A DNA stretch of 64,000 nucleotides from Aerobium sp039839275 (GCF_039839275.1 NZ_JBDOQP010000007.1:62001-126000), one strand, 5' to 3'; numbered from the stretch's first letter, positions 33,832-41,984 are shown. The notes: a model not told the origin generated them from the letters alone. Made by a program: numbers and translations.

Positions 33832-34413
33832 CTGCCTGCCGCTGACCTGAAGAAGACATTGCGCGCCGAAGCGCTTGCGCGCCGCGACGGGCTCGATGCG
33901 GTGTGGCGGGTGGAAGCCTCGCTTGCGATGGCGGAGGCGGCCGGGCTGATCGACGTCGAGCCGGGCATGGTTGTGTCGGGATACTGGCCGATGCGCTCCG
34001 AGGTCGACGTGCGGCCCTTGATGTTCGCGCTGATGGAAAGGGGCGCGCGGCTTTGCCTGCCGGCGATCCTCGACAAGACGACGATCGTCTTCCGCGAACT
34101 GAAGCGCGGCGCGCCGCTCGTCGAGATGGGGTTCGGAACCGCCGGGCCCGGCGAGGAAGCGGAAGTGCTGGACCCGACCGTGATGCTGATGCCGCTCGCG
34201 GCCTATGACGCGCGCGGCCATCGCATCGGCTATGGCGGCGGCTATTACGATCGCGCCATCGAGCGGCTTCACGACAAGGGCATCCAGCCGCGACTGATCG
34301 CGGTGGCCTTCGATTGCCAGCTCGTCGACACGGTGCCGAACGAGGATCATGACGTGCAGCTCGGCGAATTGCTGAGCGAAAGCGGCTTGCGCGCATTTCC
34401 GCTGTCTCTATAG
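33832..34413 (+). CDS. fau: 5-formyltetrahydrofolate cyclo-ligase family protein
   Basis: Converts 5-formyl-THF to 5,10-methenyl-THF using ATP. Seen: VVSGYWPMRSEVDVRPLMFAL, LCLPAIL, MLMPLAAYDARGHRIGYGGGYYDRAIERL (the family GxGGGxYDR motif). The frame has no ATG or GTG between the upstream stop (33799) and the conserved region. A CTG at 33832, six bases after GAGGAG (33820-33825), would give PAADLKKTLRAEALARRD, the expected family head and a normal 193 residues; the alternative is TTG at 33859. The phosphoesterase gene follows after seven bases. Confidence 0.9.
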   Translation: MPAADLKKTLRAEALARRDGLDAVWRVEASLAMAEAAGLIDVEPGMVVSGYWPMRSEVDVRPLMFALMERGARLCLPAILDKTTIVFRELKRGAPLVEMGFGTAGPGEEAEVLDPTVMLMPLAAYDARGHRIGYGGGYYDRAIERLHDKGIQPRLIAVAFDCQLVDTVPNEDHDVQLGELLSESGLRAFPLSL

Positions 34414-34420
34414 AGGGGCG

Positions 34421-35245
34421 ATGAGGCTTCTATTTCTTGGCGACATGGTCGGGCGCTCCGGCCGCACGGCGGTCTGGGAGCGGCTTCCCGGCCTGATTTC
34501 CGACTATCGGCTCGATTTCGTGATCGTCAATGGCGAGAACGCGGCTGGAGGCTTCGGCATCACCGAGGACATCTACCTGCGAACGCTCGAGGCGGGCGCC
34601 GACGTGGTGACGACCGGCAACCATGTGTGGGACCAGCGCGAGGCACTCGACTTCGCATCACGCTCCGACCGGTTCATCCGGCCCGCCAACTTTCCCGTCG
34701 GAACGCCGGGCAGGGGGACGGGGCTGTACGAGGCCAAGAACGGCGCGCGCGTCTTCGTCACCAACATCATGGGGCGCGTCTTCATGCATCCCGAGCTCGA
34801 CGACCCGTTCCAGGCCGCGGAGCGCGAACTGGCCGCGTGTCCGCTGGGCGACGTGGCCGATGCGGTGGTGATCGACTTCCATGCCGAGGCCACCTCGGAA
34901 AAGATGTGCATGGGGCACTTCGTCGACGGCAGGGCCAGCCTTGTCGTGGGCACCCATACGCACCAGCCGACGGCCGACCATCAGATCCTGGATGGTGGCA
35001 CGGGCTACCTCAGCGACGCCGGCATGTGCGGCGACTACAATTCCTCGCTCGGCATGGAGAAGGAGGAGCCGCTCAACCGGTTCCTGTCGAAGGTGCCGAA
35101 GGGGCGGTTCGAAGCGGCAGGCGGCCCGGCGACGATCTGCGGCGTCGGGCTCGACATCTCCGACCGGACCGGCTTGTGCGAGCGCATCGCACCGCTGCGG
35201 CTGGGGCCGAGGCTCGAGGAAACGGTGCCCGCTTTCTGGAACTGA
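34421..35245 (+). CDS. YmdB-like metallophosphoesterase (TIGR00282 family)
   Basis: A 274-residue dinuclear-metal phosphoesterase: MRLLFLGDMVGRSGR (metal Asp), VNGENAAGGFGIT, TTGNHVWDQ (GNH motif), DFHAEATSEK, GTHTHQPTAD. This is the pattern of Bacillus YmdB, a cyclic nucleotide (2',3' and 3',5') phosphodiesterase that affects sporulation and biofilm. The role in Alphaproteobacteria is not known. It starts seven bases after fau and is in the same operon. Confidence 0.93.
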   Translation: MRLLFLGDMVGRSGRTAVWERLPGLISDYRLDFVIVNGENAAGGFGITEDIYLRTLEAGADVVTTGNHVWDQREALDFASRSDRFIRPANFPVGTPGRGTGLYEAKNGARVFVTNIMGRVFMHPELDDPFQAAERELAACPLGDVADAVVIDFHAEATSEKMCMGHFVDGRASLVVGTHTHQPTADHQILDGGTGYLSDAGMCGDYNSSLGMEKEEPLNRFLSKVPKGRFEAAGGPATICGVGLDISDRTGLCERIAPLRLGPRLEETVPAFWN

Positions 35246-35374
35246 GTCCGACGGTCGGCGCGGTCACGGAACCGCAATGAACGTCGCGCATTAAGGCGGT
35301 CAGCGTTGGCGTTGACGGGCTCGTCGCGCGTCCTTAACTGTTATCTGAATTTCATCGGTAATCCGGGGGCTTTG

Positions 35375-36136
35375 ATGATCGAGTTTTTCGCCGGCCATTT
35401 TGATTGGCTGAACAGTCCGGCCGCATGGGTCGCGCTCGGTACGCTGATCGTGCTGGAAGTCGTTCTCGGCATCGACAACCTGATCTTCATATCGATCCTG
35501 ACCAACAAGCTCCCCAAGGAACATCAGGCCCGTGCGCGCCGGATCGGCATCGGCGGCGCGCTGGTCATGCGCCTTGCGCTGCTGGCTACGGTCTCGTTCA
35601 TCGTGCAGCTTACAGATCCGGTGTTCGAACTGTTCGGTCACGGCTTCTCATGGCGCGATCTCATCCTCATCGCGGGCGGCCTGTTCCTGGTGTGGAAGGC
35701 GACCAAGGAAATCCACCATTCGGTCGACCCGGAAGACAGCAAGGAAAACATGGTCGGAGAGGTGGTGAAGATTTCCATCGCCGGCGCGATCGCCCAGATC
35801 CTGGTGCTCGACCTGGTGTTCTCGATCGACTCGATCATCACCGCAGTCGGCATGACCGACGAGATCGCGATCATGTACATTGCCGTCATCGTGACGGTGT
35901 CGATCATGCTTCTGGCGGCGGAACCGCTCGCCAACTTCATCGGCAAAAACCCGACGATCGTCATGCTGGCGCTCGCCTTCCTGCTGATGATCGGCATGAC
36001 GCTGATTGCCGAAGGCATGGGCTTCCATGTGCCGAAGGGCTACATCTACGCCGCCATGGGCTTCTCGGCCCTGGTCGAGGTGCTCAACATGCTGGCGCGG
36101 CGCAGGCGCAAGCCCAAAGCTCCCGAAGGCGTCTGA
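35375..36136 (+). CDS. TerC family integral membrane protein
   Basis: A 253-residue protein with about seven membrane helices. Diagnostic are the acidic intramembrane motifs LIVLEVVLGIDNLIFISIL (about 22-40) and LVLDLVFSIDSIITAVGMTDEIAIMYIAVIV, as in TerC/Alx/MeeF. Relatives export manganese or help metallate secreted enzymes. No yybP-ykoY-like leader was recognised in the 129 bases upstream. ATG 35375 is chosen since the preceding in-frame sequence is not membrane-like. It converges on the TPR gene. Confidence 0.92.
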   Translation: MIEFFAGHFDWLNSPAAWVALGTLIVLEVVLGIDNLIFISILTNKLPKEHQARARRIGIGGALVMRLALLATVSFIVQLTDPVFELFGHGFSWRDLILIAGGLFLVWKATKEIHHSVDPEDSKENMVGEVVKISIAGAIAQILVLDLVFSIDSIITAVGMTDEIAIMYIAVIVTVSIMLLAAEPLANFIGKNPTIVMLALAFLLMIGMTLIAEGMGFHVPKGYIYAAMGFSALVEVLNMLARRRRKPKAPEGV

Positions 36137-36142
36137 GAAGAG

Positions 36143-36724
36143 TCAGATGTCCTTTCCCGGGCCCGGCGGAATCTCGCCGGGCTGCGGAATGAGCATCGAG
36201 CGCTCCTTCAGCCAGGGGTGGATCTCCACCGCCCTGCGAAGGCTTGCCTGGCCAATCTCCATGCGGCCCTGGCGCATCAGGATCATCGCCTTTCCCGCCA
36301 GCGCGGCGAAGTGCAGCGGCTCGAGCGCGAGGGCGCGCTCGATGTCTTCGAGCGACCCGTCGAAATCCTGCTTGAGGAAGCGCACGAAAGCGCGCTGGTT
36401 CCAGCCTTCCGCATAGGCGGGCGCGTCGCGCACGACGACGTCGAGGATCGCCAGCGCGCCGTCCCAGTCATAGCGTTCGCGCTTGCGCATCGCCTCGGCG
36501 ACCGCTTCCTCGACGGCGGGCGTTGGCGCCAGCGCCATCCACATGCGCCAGATGTCGTCTTCCGCGCGCCGGCCTTCGTCCTGTGACGCCGCGCTGCCCA
36601 GCCTTTGGAAGAGAATGCGGCGGCTCCGCTCTCGACGGCTTTCGGCATAGGCGGCGAGAGGGGCGATCGGGGCCGCCAGCACTGCCAGCGCGACAAGGAA
36701 TTGTCGCCGAGTGCGCATGGTCAT
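36143..36724 (-). CDS. TPR protein with Tat signal
   Basis: A 193-residue protein. The head MTMRTRRQFLVALAVLAAPIAPLAAYA contains a textbook twin-arginine motif (TRRQFLVA) followed by a hydrophobic stretch and AYA cleavage site. The mature part has TPR units (YDWDGALAILDVVVRDAPAYAEGWNQRAFVRFLKQDFDGSLEDIERALALEPLHFAALAGKAMILMRQG). It is a paralogue of the Sec-type TPR protein at 22134-22721. Its ATG overlaps the stop of the upstream metallo-beta-lactamase gene (ATGA), so the two are coupled and likely work together in the periplasm. Confidence 0.85.
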   Translation of the reverse strand: MTMRTRRQFLVALAVLAAPIAPLAAYAESRRERSRRILFQRLGSAASQDEGRRAEDDIWRMWMALAPTPAVEEAVAEAMRKRERYDWDGALAILDVVVRDAPAYAEGWNQRAFVRFLKQDFDGSLEDIERALALEPLHFAALAGKAMILMRQGRMEIGQASLRRAVEIHPWLKERSMLIPQPGEIPPGPGKDI

Positions 36725-37533
36725 ATCCCGTCGAGCACGAGGATCGTCGGGCGGCGCGGCAGGTCGCGCATCGAGACGGAAAACGAGCGCTCCTCCGAAA
36801 AGCGCACGTCGAAGGTCTCGCCCATGCTGCCGGTGAATTCGCCGATCGGCGTGGCGTGGCGGTGCATGGGCAGGATGAGCGACGAAAACAGCCGCTTGGC
36901 GATCTCGCTCATTGCGCCGACCGATAGCGTCATGCCGCCATCGATCGGCACCATGACAATGTCGAGCCGCCCGATCGCGCCATAGTGCTCGTCTTCGAGA
37001 TGGTGGTGCAGATGACCGAGATGGCCGATGCACAGACCGGCAACCTCGAAGATGAAGATGGAGTTGCCGCTTTCCTCCATGGCGCCCCAACGGCGGATGT
37101 CGGTCGGCACGTTGCGGATGTAGACATCGTCGACCACGACGGCATGGCGGGCAGGGCCGCCTTCCGGATTCCAGCCGCGCAGCACATGCTCGATCGCGGG
37201 ATCGGGATTTTCCGTGTAGTGCGTGCGGTGCGCCTTATTCATGGTCACGACGCGGGGAAGCGGATCGCTTCCGTACACACCGCTGAAGTCGGTGGCGATG
37301 CGCACGCCGCCCGGCGTCTCGATGACATAGGTGGAATGGCCGGCATAGGTGATGGTGACCGTGCCGTCGTCGACGGCCTGGGCGGGGGTGAAGCTGGCAT
37401 AGGTGGCGCGTGGCAGCGCCTGGGCCATGGCGAGGCACTGGCTGGGCACGGGCGCATCGGCGTCCTGCGCAAGGGCAGGCAGTGCGAATGGCAGGAAGAG
37501 GAATGAAAGGGCAAGGCGGCGGACAAGGCGCAT
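36721..37533 (-). CDS. MBL-fold hydrolase, exported
   Basis: A 270-residue protein with a Sec signal (MRLVRRLALSFLFLPFALPALAQ) and a UlaG-like metallo-beta-lactamase fold: VTITYAGHSTYVIETPGGVRIATDFSG, MNKAHRTHYTENPDP, ICIGHLGHLHHHLEDEHYGAIGRLDIVMVPIDGGMTLSVG, SSLILPMHRHAT. His/Asp ligands for one or two metals are present. Substrate unknown. It is followed by, and coupled to, the Tat-type TPR protein. ATG 37533 gives a proper signal peptide. Confidence 0.87.
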   Translation of the reverse strand: MRLVRRLALSFLFLPFALPALAQDADAPVPSQCLAMAQALPRATYASFTPAQAVDDGTVTITYAGHSTYVIETPGGVRIATDFSGVYGSDPLPRVVTMNKAHRTHYTENPDPAIEHVLRGWNPEGGPARHAVVVDDVYIRNVPTDIRRWGAMEESGNSIFIFEVAGLCIGHLGHLHHHLEDEHYGAIGRLDIVMVPIDGGMTLSVGAMSEIAKRLFSSLILPMHRHATPIGEFTGSMGETFDVRFSEERSFSVSMRDLPRRPTILVLDGI

Positions 37534-37724
37534 GGCGGTTCTCCGAGGCTGCGAATATATCGAGCCTAGCCGCTGGAGGCGGGCGCGCCACGGCTTTTGG
37601 ACGCAACGGCAGTCACGATTTCGCGAGAGTAGCCGGCTCGCGAGGCCTTCTGGACGTTTCAGGGTGATTTCTCTATAAGGCGCGCCATCCGGCAAAATCG
37701 CGAATACGTCCGCACAGGGGTGTC

Positions 37725-38474
37725 ATGGCAGGTCATTCACAATTCAAGAACATCATGCATCGCAAGGGTCGGCAGGACGCCGTCCGTTCGAAGATGTTTT
37801 CCAAGCTCGCGCGCGAGATCACCGTTGCCGCGAAGATGGGCGCGCCTGACCCGGACATGAACGCGCGTCTCCGCCTTGCCGTGCAGAACGCCAAGGCGCA
37901 GTCGATGCCGAAGGACAACATCCAGCGCGCCATCAATAAGGCGTCGGGCGGCGATGCCGAGACCTATGATGAGGTCCGCTACGAGGGCTACGGGCCGGGC
38001 GGCGTGGCCGTCATCGTCGAGGCGCTGACCGACAATCGCAATCGCACAGCCTCCAACGTGCGCGCCGCGTTCACCAAGGCGGGCGGCGCGATGGGCGAGA
38101 CGGGATCGGTGGCCTTCATGTTCGATCGCGTCGGCGAGATTGTCTACAAGATCGAGGCCGGCGATGCCGACGCAGTGATGGAAGCCGCCATCGAAGCGGG
38201 CGCCGAGGACGTCCAGTCCGACGAAGAGGGCCACGTCATCCTCTGCGCGTTCGAGGATATCGGTGACGTGACCGCTGCGCTCGAAAAGGCGCTCGGGGAA
38301 GCCGAATCGGTCAAGACGATCTGGAAGCCGCAGACCTCGACGCCGGTCGACGAGGATCGGGCGCGCTCGATCCTGAAACTGGTCGCGACTCTCGACGATG
38401 ACGACGACGTCCAGAACGTCTACGCCAATTTCGAAGTCGACGACGAGACGATGGCGAAGCTGAGCGCGGCGTGA
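37725..38474 (+). CDS. yebC: YebC/PmpR family protein
   Basis: A 249-residue three-domain protein: MAGHSQFKNIMHRKGRQDAVRSKMFSKLAREI, then EVRYEGYGPGGVAVIVEALTDNRNRTASNVRAAFTKAGGAMGETGSVAFMFDR. YebC proteins were named transcription regulators; more recent work shows that members of the family relieve ribosome stalling at proline stretches. The family call is certain; which role applies here is not. Its stop overlaps the GTG start of the SelT/W/H gene (GTGA). Confidence 0.96.
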   Translation: MAGHSQFKNIMHRKGRQDAVRSKMFSKLAREITVAAKMGAPDPDMNARLRLAVQNAKAQSMPKDNIQRAINKASGGDAETYDEVRYEGYGPGGVAVIVEALTDNRNRTASNVRAAFTKAGGAMGETGSVAFMFDRVGEIVYKIEAGDADAVMEAAIEAGAEDVQSDEEGHVILCAFEDIGDVTAALEKALGEAESVKTIWKPQTSTPVDEDRARSILKLVATLDDDDDVQNVYANFEVDDETMAKLSAA

Positions 38475-38758
38475 GCCAGCAGAAGCCCGTCATCCGTATT
38501 GCCTATTGCACACAGTGCCAGTGGCTCCTGCGCGCCGCATGGATGGCGCAGGAACTGCTCTCGACGTTCGGACCCGACATAAGCGAGGTCTCGCTGGTGC
38601 CGGGAACTGGTGGCGTGTTCGAGATCACGCTCGACGGAGAGGTCATCTGGGAGCGCAAGCGCGACGGCGGATTTCCGGAAGCCAAGGTGCTGAAGCAGCG
38701 TGTGAGAGACCGGGTTTGGCCAGAGCGCGATCTGGGGCACTCCGACCGCAAGGACTGA
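38471..38758 (+). CDS. SelT/SelW/SelH (Rdx) family redox protein, Cys form
   Basis: A 95-residue thioredoxin-like protein: VIRIAYCTQCQWLLRAAWMAQELLSTFGPDISEVSLVPGTGGVFEITLDGEVIWERKRDGGFPEAKVLKQRVRDRV. The CxxC (CTQC, near residue 13) replaces the CxxU of the animal selenoproteins; there is no TGA at the second site. Likely a small thiol oxidoreductase. The GTG start lies inside the end of yebC (GTGA), so translation is coupled. Confidence 0.92.
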   Translation: MSQQKPVIRIAYCTQCQWLLRAAWMAQELLSTFGPDISEVSLVPGTGGVFEITLDGEVIWERKRDGGFPEAKVLKQRVRDRVWPERDLGHSDRKD

Positions 38759-38777
38759 AATAGCGGTCGTGTCCGGC

Positions 38778-38939
38778 TCAGTGGTGGCGGCTGCCGTGCC
38801 GGCCCCACAATCCGCCCAAGGCGGCGCCAAGTGCGATGCCGATCGCCACGCCCACCCCTACATTGTCCATCGCGACGCCGATGCCGGCTCCCACGCCGAC
38901 CCCGACCGCTATACCCACGCCCATATCGGAGTAGCTCAT
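38778..38939 (-). CDS. small glycine-zipper membrane protein
   Basis: A 53-residue protein: MSYSDMGVGIAVGVGVGAGIGVAMDN, then VGVGVAIGIALGAALGGLWGRHGSRHH. Two Gly/Ala/Val-rich stretches with GxxxG-type spacing form a probable two-helix glycine zipper with a basic His/Arg tail. GGGAG lies about 10 bases upstream of the ATG. No named family is recognised; low-complexity composition limits the confidence, but the reading frame and ribosome-binding site fit a real gene. Confidence 0.6.
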   Translation of the reverse strand: MSYSDMGVGIAVGVGVGAGIGVAMDNVGVGVAIGIALGAALGGLWGRHGSRHH

Positions 38940-39010
38940 TACTGATCTCCCGGTCATGTGTTGAGCAACAACCCGCAAGCGGCTTCGCGGGTTCCAGGAA
39001 TTGTGCCGAC

Positions 39011-39040
39011 AAAAGAAGAACCCGCCACGAGGGCGGGTTC
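39011..39040 (-). terminator. intrinsic terminator of rpmE
   Basis: Read on the minus strand: GAACCCGCC, loop, GGCGGGTTC, then TTCTTTTG. The stem is 39018-39026 with 39032-39040 (9 bp perfect), followed by a T-rich tract. It lies 28 bases after the rpmE stop. Confidence 0.85.
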
Positions 39041-39067
39041 TCTGCAAGCCGGCAAGATGCGGAAAGC

Positions 39068-39289
39068 CTAGATGCCGAGGCCTTCGTAGCGCTTCTTGAA
39101 CTTGGACAGGCGACCACCGCGATCGAGCAGCGTCTGCGTGCCGCCGGTCCATGCGGGGTGCGTGGTCGGGTCGATATCGAGGTTCATCGTATCGCCTTCC
39201 TTGCCCCAGGTGGAGCGGGTCATGTATTCGGTACCATCGGTCATGACGACCTTGATGGTGTGGTAATCGGGATGGATATCGGTTTTCAT
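39068..39289 (-). CDS. rpmE: 50S ribosomal protein bL31
   Basis: A 73-residue protein: MKTDIHPDYHTIKVVMTDGTEYMTRSTWGKEG, then LDIDPTTHPAWTGGTQTLLDRGGRLSKFKKRYEGLG. 'HPAWTG..QTLLD..GR..KF..RY' is diagnostic for bL31. The zinc CxxC of the C+ form is absent, so this is a zinc-independent type. It is monocistronic with its own intrinsic terminator. Confidence 0.97.
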   Translation of the reverse strand: MKTDIHPDYHTIKVVMTDGTEYMTRSTWGKEGDTMNLDIDPTTHPAWTGGTQTLLDRGGRLSKFKKRYEGLGI

Positions 39290-39483
39290 CGGCTTCGTCC
39301 TGGCTGTCGGGGCTTTCGCGCGGCACTTCGCTGCGGCGATGCGCCCACTATCAAAACCTGAAGGCGCAGCTAAGGAAGGGCCGCAGCTTCAAAAACGGTC
39401 GGCTGGCCTATACAGGAGCCGGTGAAAATGCACAAGGCCGATGGCGCGGCAAATTCCTGGCCGGGCCAGGAGGGACGGAGTGG

Positions 39484-41286
39484 ATGACAGAACCGATTCA
39501 GGGACGCGACAGGCGTAGTCGCTCGATCGGGCCACTGCGACGCCTGGTGCCCTATGTTCGGCCGTATCGCGCGCTCGTCCTGGGCGCGATCGTGTCATTG
39601 CTGGCTGCCGCGCTGACGACGCTGACGCTGCCGCTCGCGGTGCGGCGGATGATCGACCACGGGTTCAACAATTCCGACTCGGTGCTGATCTCGAACTACT
39701 TCTCCATGCTGGTGGTGCTCGCCGGCGTCCTCGCCCTGGCTTCCGCGGGGCGCTATTATTTCGTCATCACGCTGGGCGAGCGTATCGTCTCCGATATCCG
39801 GCGCAACGTCTTTGCCCATGTCACGCGGCTTTCACCGGGGTTCTTCGATACGATCCAGTCCGGCGAAATCGTCTCGCGCCTGACTGCCGACACGACGCAG
39901 ATCAAGTCTGCGGTCGGCGCCACCGCATCGGTGGCGCTTCGCAACCTGATAATGGGCTTCGGTGCGCTGGCGATGATGGTGATCACCAGTCCCAAGCTGT
40001 CGGGCCTGGTGATAGCGGCCATACCGGTCATCGTGCTACCGCTCGTGGCTTTCGGGCGGTCCGTGCGCCGCAGGTCGCGCTTCGCGCAGGATACGCTGGC
40101 GGAGGCGTCCGCCTACGCGAGCGAGCAGATCGGTGCCGTTCGCACGCTTCAGGCCTTCACCAACGAGGCGCTGGTGACAGGACGCTTTGGCGCCGCCGTC
40201 GAGACGGCCTTCGCAGCGGCGCGGTCGTCGGTGCTGGCGCGCGCGTTTCTCACCTTTTTCGCCATCTTCACCATCTTCGCGTCGGTCGTCGCGGTGCTGT
40301 GGTTCGGTGCAGCGGACGTGCTCGCCGGCACGCTGTCACCGGGTACCCTCAGCCAGTTCCTGCTTTATGCGGTGTTTGCCGCCGGCGCACTGGGGGCGTT
40401 GTCGGAGGTGTGGGGAGAGCTGAGCCAGGCGGCAGGCGCCGCCGAGCGCCTGAGCGAACTGCTTGACGAGGAGCCAGCCGTCAAGGCGCCCGCCGCTCCG
40501 ATGCGGATGCCGAAGCCGGCGCGCGGCGAGGTCGCTTTCTGCGACGTCGCCTTCGCCTATCCCGCCCGTCCCGACCAGGCCGCGTTGAAGAAACTCTCCT
40601 TCCGTGTCGCGCCGGGCGAGACCGTGGCGATCGTCGGTCCGTCGGGTGCCGGCAAGAGCACGATCTTCTCGCTGCTCATGCGCTTCTACGATCCCGAAGC
40701 CGGCTCGGTTCTCATCGACGGCATCGACGTGCGCCAGGCAGACCCGCACGACGTGCGCGGCCGCATCGCGATCGTGCCGCAGGACGTGACGGTGTTTGCG
40801 GCGAGTGCGGCGGAGAATATTTCGTTCGGTCGTCCCGGTGCGAGCCGCGAAGAGGTCGAGACCGCGGCACGTGACGCCCACGCGCAGGAATTCATCTCGC
40901 GCCTTTCCGCCGGCTACGACACGCAGCTCGGCGAGCGCGGCGTCATGCTGTCGGGCGGCCAGCGCCAGCGCATCGCGATCGCGCGCGCAATCCTGCGCGA
41001 TGCACCGATCCTGCTGCTGGACGAGGCGACGTCAGCGCTGGACGCCGAAAGCGAGACGCTGGTGCAGACAGCGTTGGAACGGCTGATGGAGGGCCGCACC
41101 ACGATCGTCATCGCGCATCGGCTCGCGACCGTCCTGAAGGCCGACCGCATCCTGGTGATGGAAGACGGAAGTATCGTCGAAGAAGGGACGCATCGCAGCC
41201 TCGTGGCCGCCGGGGGCGTCTATGCGCGCCTCGCGAAACTACAGTTCGGCGATGGCGGCGAAGCCTTTTCGCGGGCGGCGGAGTAG
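39484..41286 (+). CDS. ABC exporter, fused permease and ATPase (MsbA/MDR-like)
   Basis: A 600-residue half-transporter: six membrane helices in residues about 25-310, then an ATPase domain with Walker A VAIVGPSGAGKSTIF, Q-loop VPQDVTVF, signature MLSGGQRQRIAIARAIL, Walker B LLLDEATSALD and H-loop VIAHRLAT. It works as a homodimer, probably as a lipid or drug exporter. The AGGAGGGACGGAG before the ATG gives a strong ribosome site. No substrate clue in the neighbourhood. Confidence 0.95.
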   Translation: MTEPIQGRDRRSRSIGPLRRLVPYVRPYRALVLGAIVSLLAAALTTLTLPLAVRRMIDHGFNNSDSVLISNYFSMLVVLAGVLALASAGRYYFVITLGERIVSDIRRNVFAHVTRLSPGFFDTIQSGEIVSRLTADTTQIKSAVGATASVALRNLIMGFGALAMMVITSPKLSGLVIAAIPVIVLPLVAFGRSVRRRSRFAQDTLAEASAYASEQIGAVRTLQAFTNEALVTGRFGAAVETAFAAARSSVLARAFLTFFAIFTIFASVVAVLWFGAADVLAGTLSPGTLSQFLLYAVFAAGALGALSEVWGELSQAAGAAERLSELLDEEPAVKAPAAPMRMPKPARGEVAFCDVAFAYPARPDQAALKKLSFRVAPGETVAIVGPSGAGKSTIFSLLMRFYDPEAGSVLIDGIDVRQADPHDVRGRIAIVPQDVTVFAASAAENISFGRPGASREEVETAARDAHAQEFISRLSAGYDTQLGERGVMLSGGQRQRIAIARAILRDAPILLLDEATSALDAESETLVQTALERLMEGRTTIVIAHRLATVLKADRILVMEDGSIVEEGTHRSLVAAGGVYARLAKLQFGDGGEAFSRAAE

Positions 41287-41310
41287 GAGACTTCCGCACG
41301 GCATCGGGAG

Positions 41311-41334
41311 GATATACTTTTCTTATAGTATATC
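41311..41334. promoter_or_regulatory. operator/promoter palindrome of the AbrB-PIN module
   Basis: GATATAC (41311-41317) and GTATATC (41328-41334) are a perfect 7-bp inverted repeat around a T-rich 10-base centre, ending at the Shine-Dalgarno of the antitoxin. The TATAGTATAT core can also serve as the -10 element, so binding of the AbrB-type antitoxin would block transcription. Confidence 0.6.
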
Positions 41335-41346
41335 TTGGAGGTTGCC

Positions 41347-41577
41347 GTGCAAGTCGCAAAATGGGGTAACTGCCTCGCAGTCAGGTTGCCTGCAGCGGTT
41401 GTTGAGGCGCTCAAACTCAAGGAGGGCGACGAAATCGAGATCCATGTCGCAGGGGAGCGGGCGTTTGACGTCGAACGTGATCGCAGCCGTGAAAAAGCTC
41501 TCGAGCGGCTGCGGTCGTTACGCAAGCCGTTGCCCGCCGGATGGAAATTCGATCGCGACGAGGCGACGACGCGGTGA
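41347..41577 (+). CDS. AbrB/MazE-type antitoxin
   Basis: A 76-residue protein with the swapped-hairpin SpoVT-AbrB fold at its head (VQVAKWGNCLAVRLPAAVVEALKLKEGDEIEIHV) and a charged C-terminal tail (RSREKALERLRSLRKPLPAGWKFDRDEA) that would bind the PIN toxin. GTG 41347 is chosen with TTGGAGG at 41335-41341; TTG 41335 is an in-frame alternative. The toxin gene begins with GTG inside its last codons (GTGA overlap). Confidence 0.88.
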   Translation: MQVAKWGNCLAVRLPAAVVEALKLKEGDEIEIHVAGERAFDVERDRSREKALERLRSLRKPLPAGWKFDRDEATTR

Positions 41578-41984
41578 CCGCGCCGCGTGAATTCCTTCAT
41601 ACCAACATACTGGTCTATGCGTTCAGCACCGATGTGAAATCATCGGCGGCGGAGGCGTTGCTGGCCAGAGGATGCGTCATCAGCGTTCAGGGGCTCAACG
41701 AGTTCGCCAATGTCGCGCGCCGCAAGCTACTGATGGATTGGCGGGAGGTGGATGAGGCTCTGGCAGTGCTACGCGCGCTTTGCCGCGAAATCGTCCCTGT
41801 CGATCTGGAAACGCATGCGTTGGGGATGGCGCTAGCCTCCCAGCACAACTTCTCCGTATTTGACGCACTCATGCTGGCAAGCGCTCTGCGCGGCGATTGC
41901 AGCACGTTCTGGAGTGAGGACATGCAGGCGGGAATGTTGGTCGATCAGCGGCTGCGGATCGCCAATCCTTTCCGCAGCCTGTGA
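41574..41984 (+). CDS. PIN-domain protein, VapC-like, with altered active site
   Basis: A 136-residue PIN protein: REFLHTNILVYAFSTD (5-20), GLNEFANVARRKL with Glu43, FDALMLASALRGDCSTFWSEDM with Asp98 and Glu115/Asp116. In nearly all PIN nucleases the first catalytic residue is the Asp of 'DTN'; here codon 9 is CAT, giving His (HTN). One base change (GAT to CAT) would cause this. The other acidic residues are intact, so it may be an inactive or weakened toxin. Coupled to the antitoxin by GTGA. Confidence 0.87.
   Translation: MTAPREFLHTNILVYAFSTDVKSSAAEALLARGCVISVQGLNEFANVARRKLLMDWREVDEALAVLRALCREIVPVDLETHALGMALASQHNFSVFDALMLASALRGDCSTFWSEDMQAGMLVDQRLRIANPFRSL

Noticed and set aside
35246..35374. 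yybP-ykoY (manganese) riboswitch before the TerC gene.
   Set aside because: The conserved core of that riboswitch and its leader length are not recognisable; only a weak promoter-like GTTGAC is seen.
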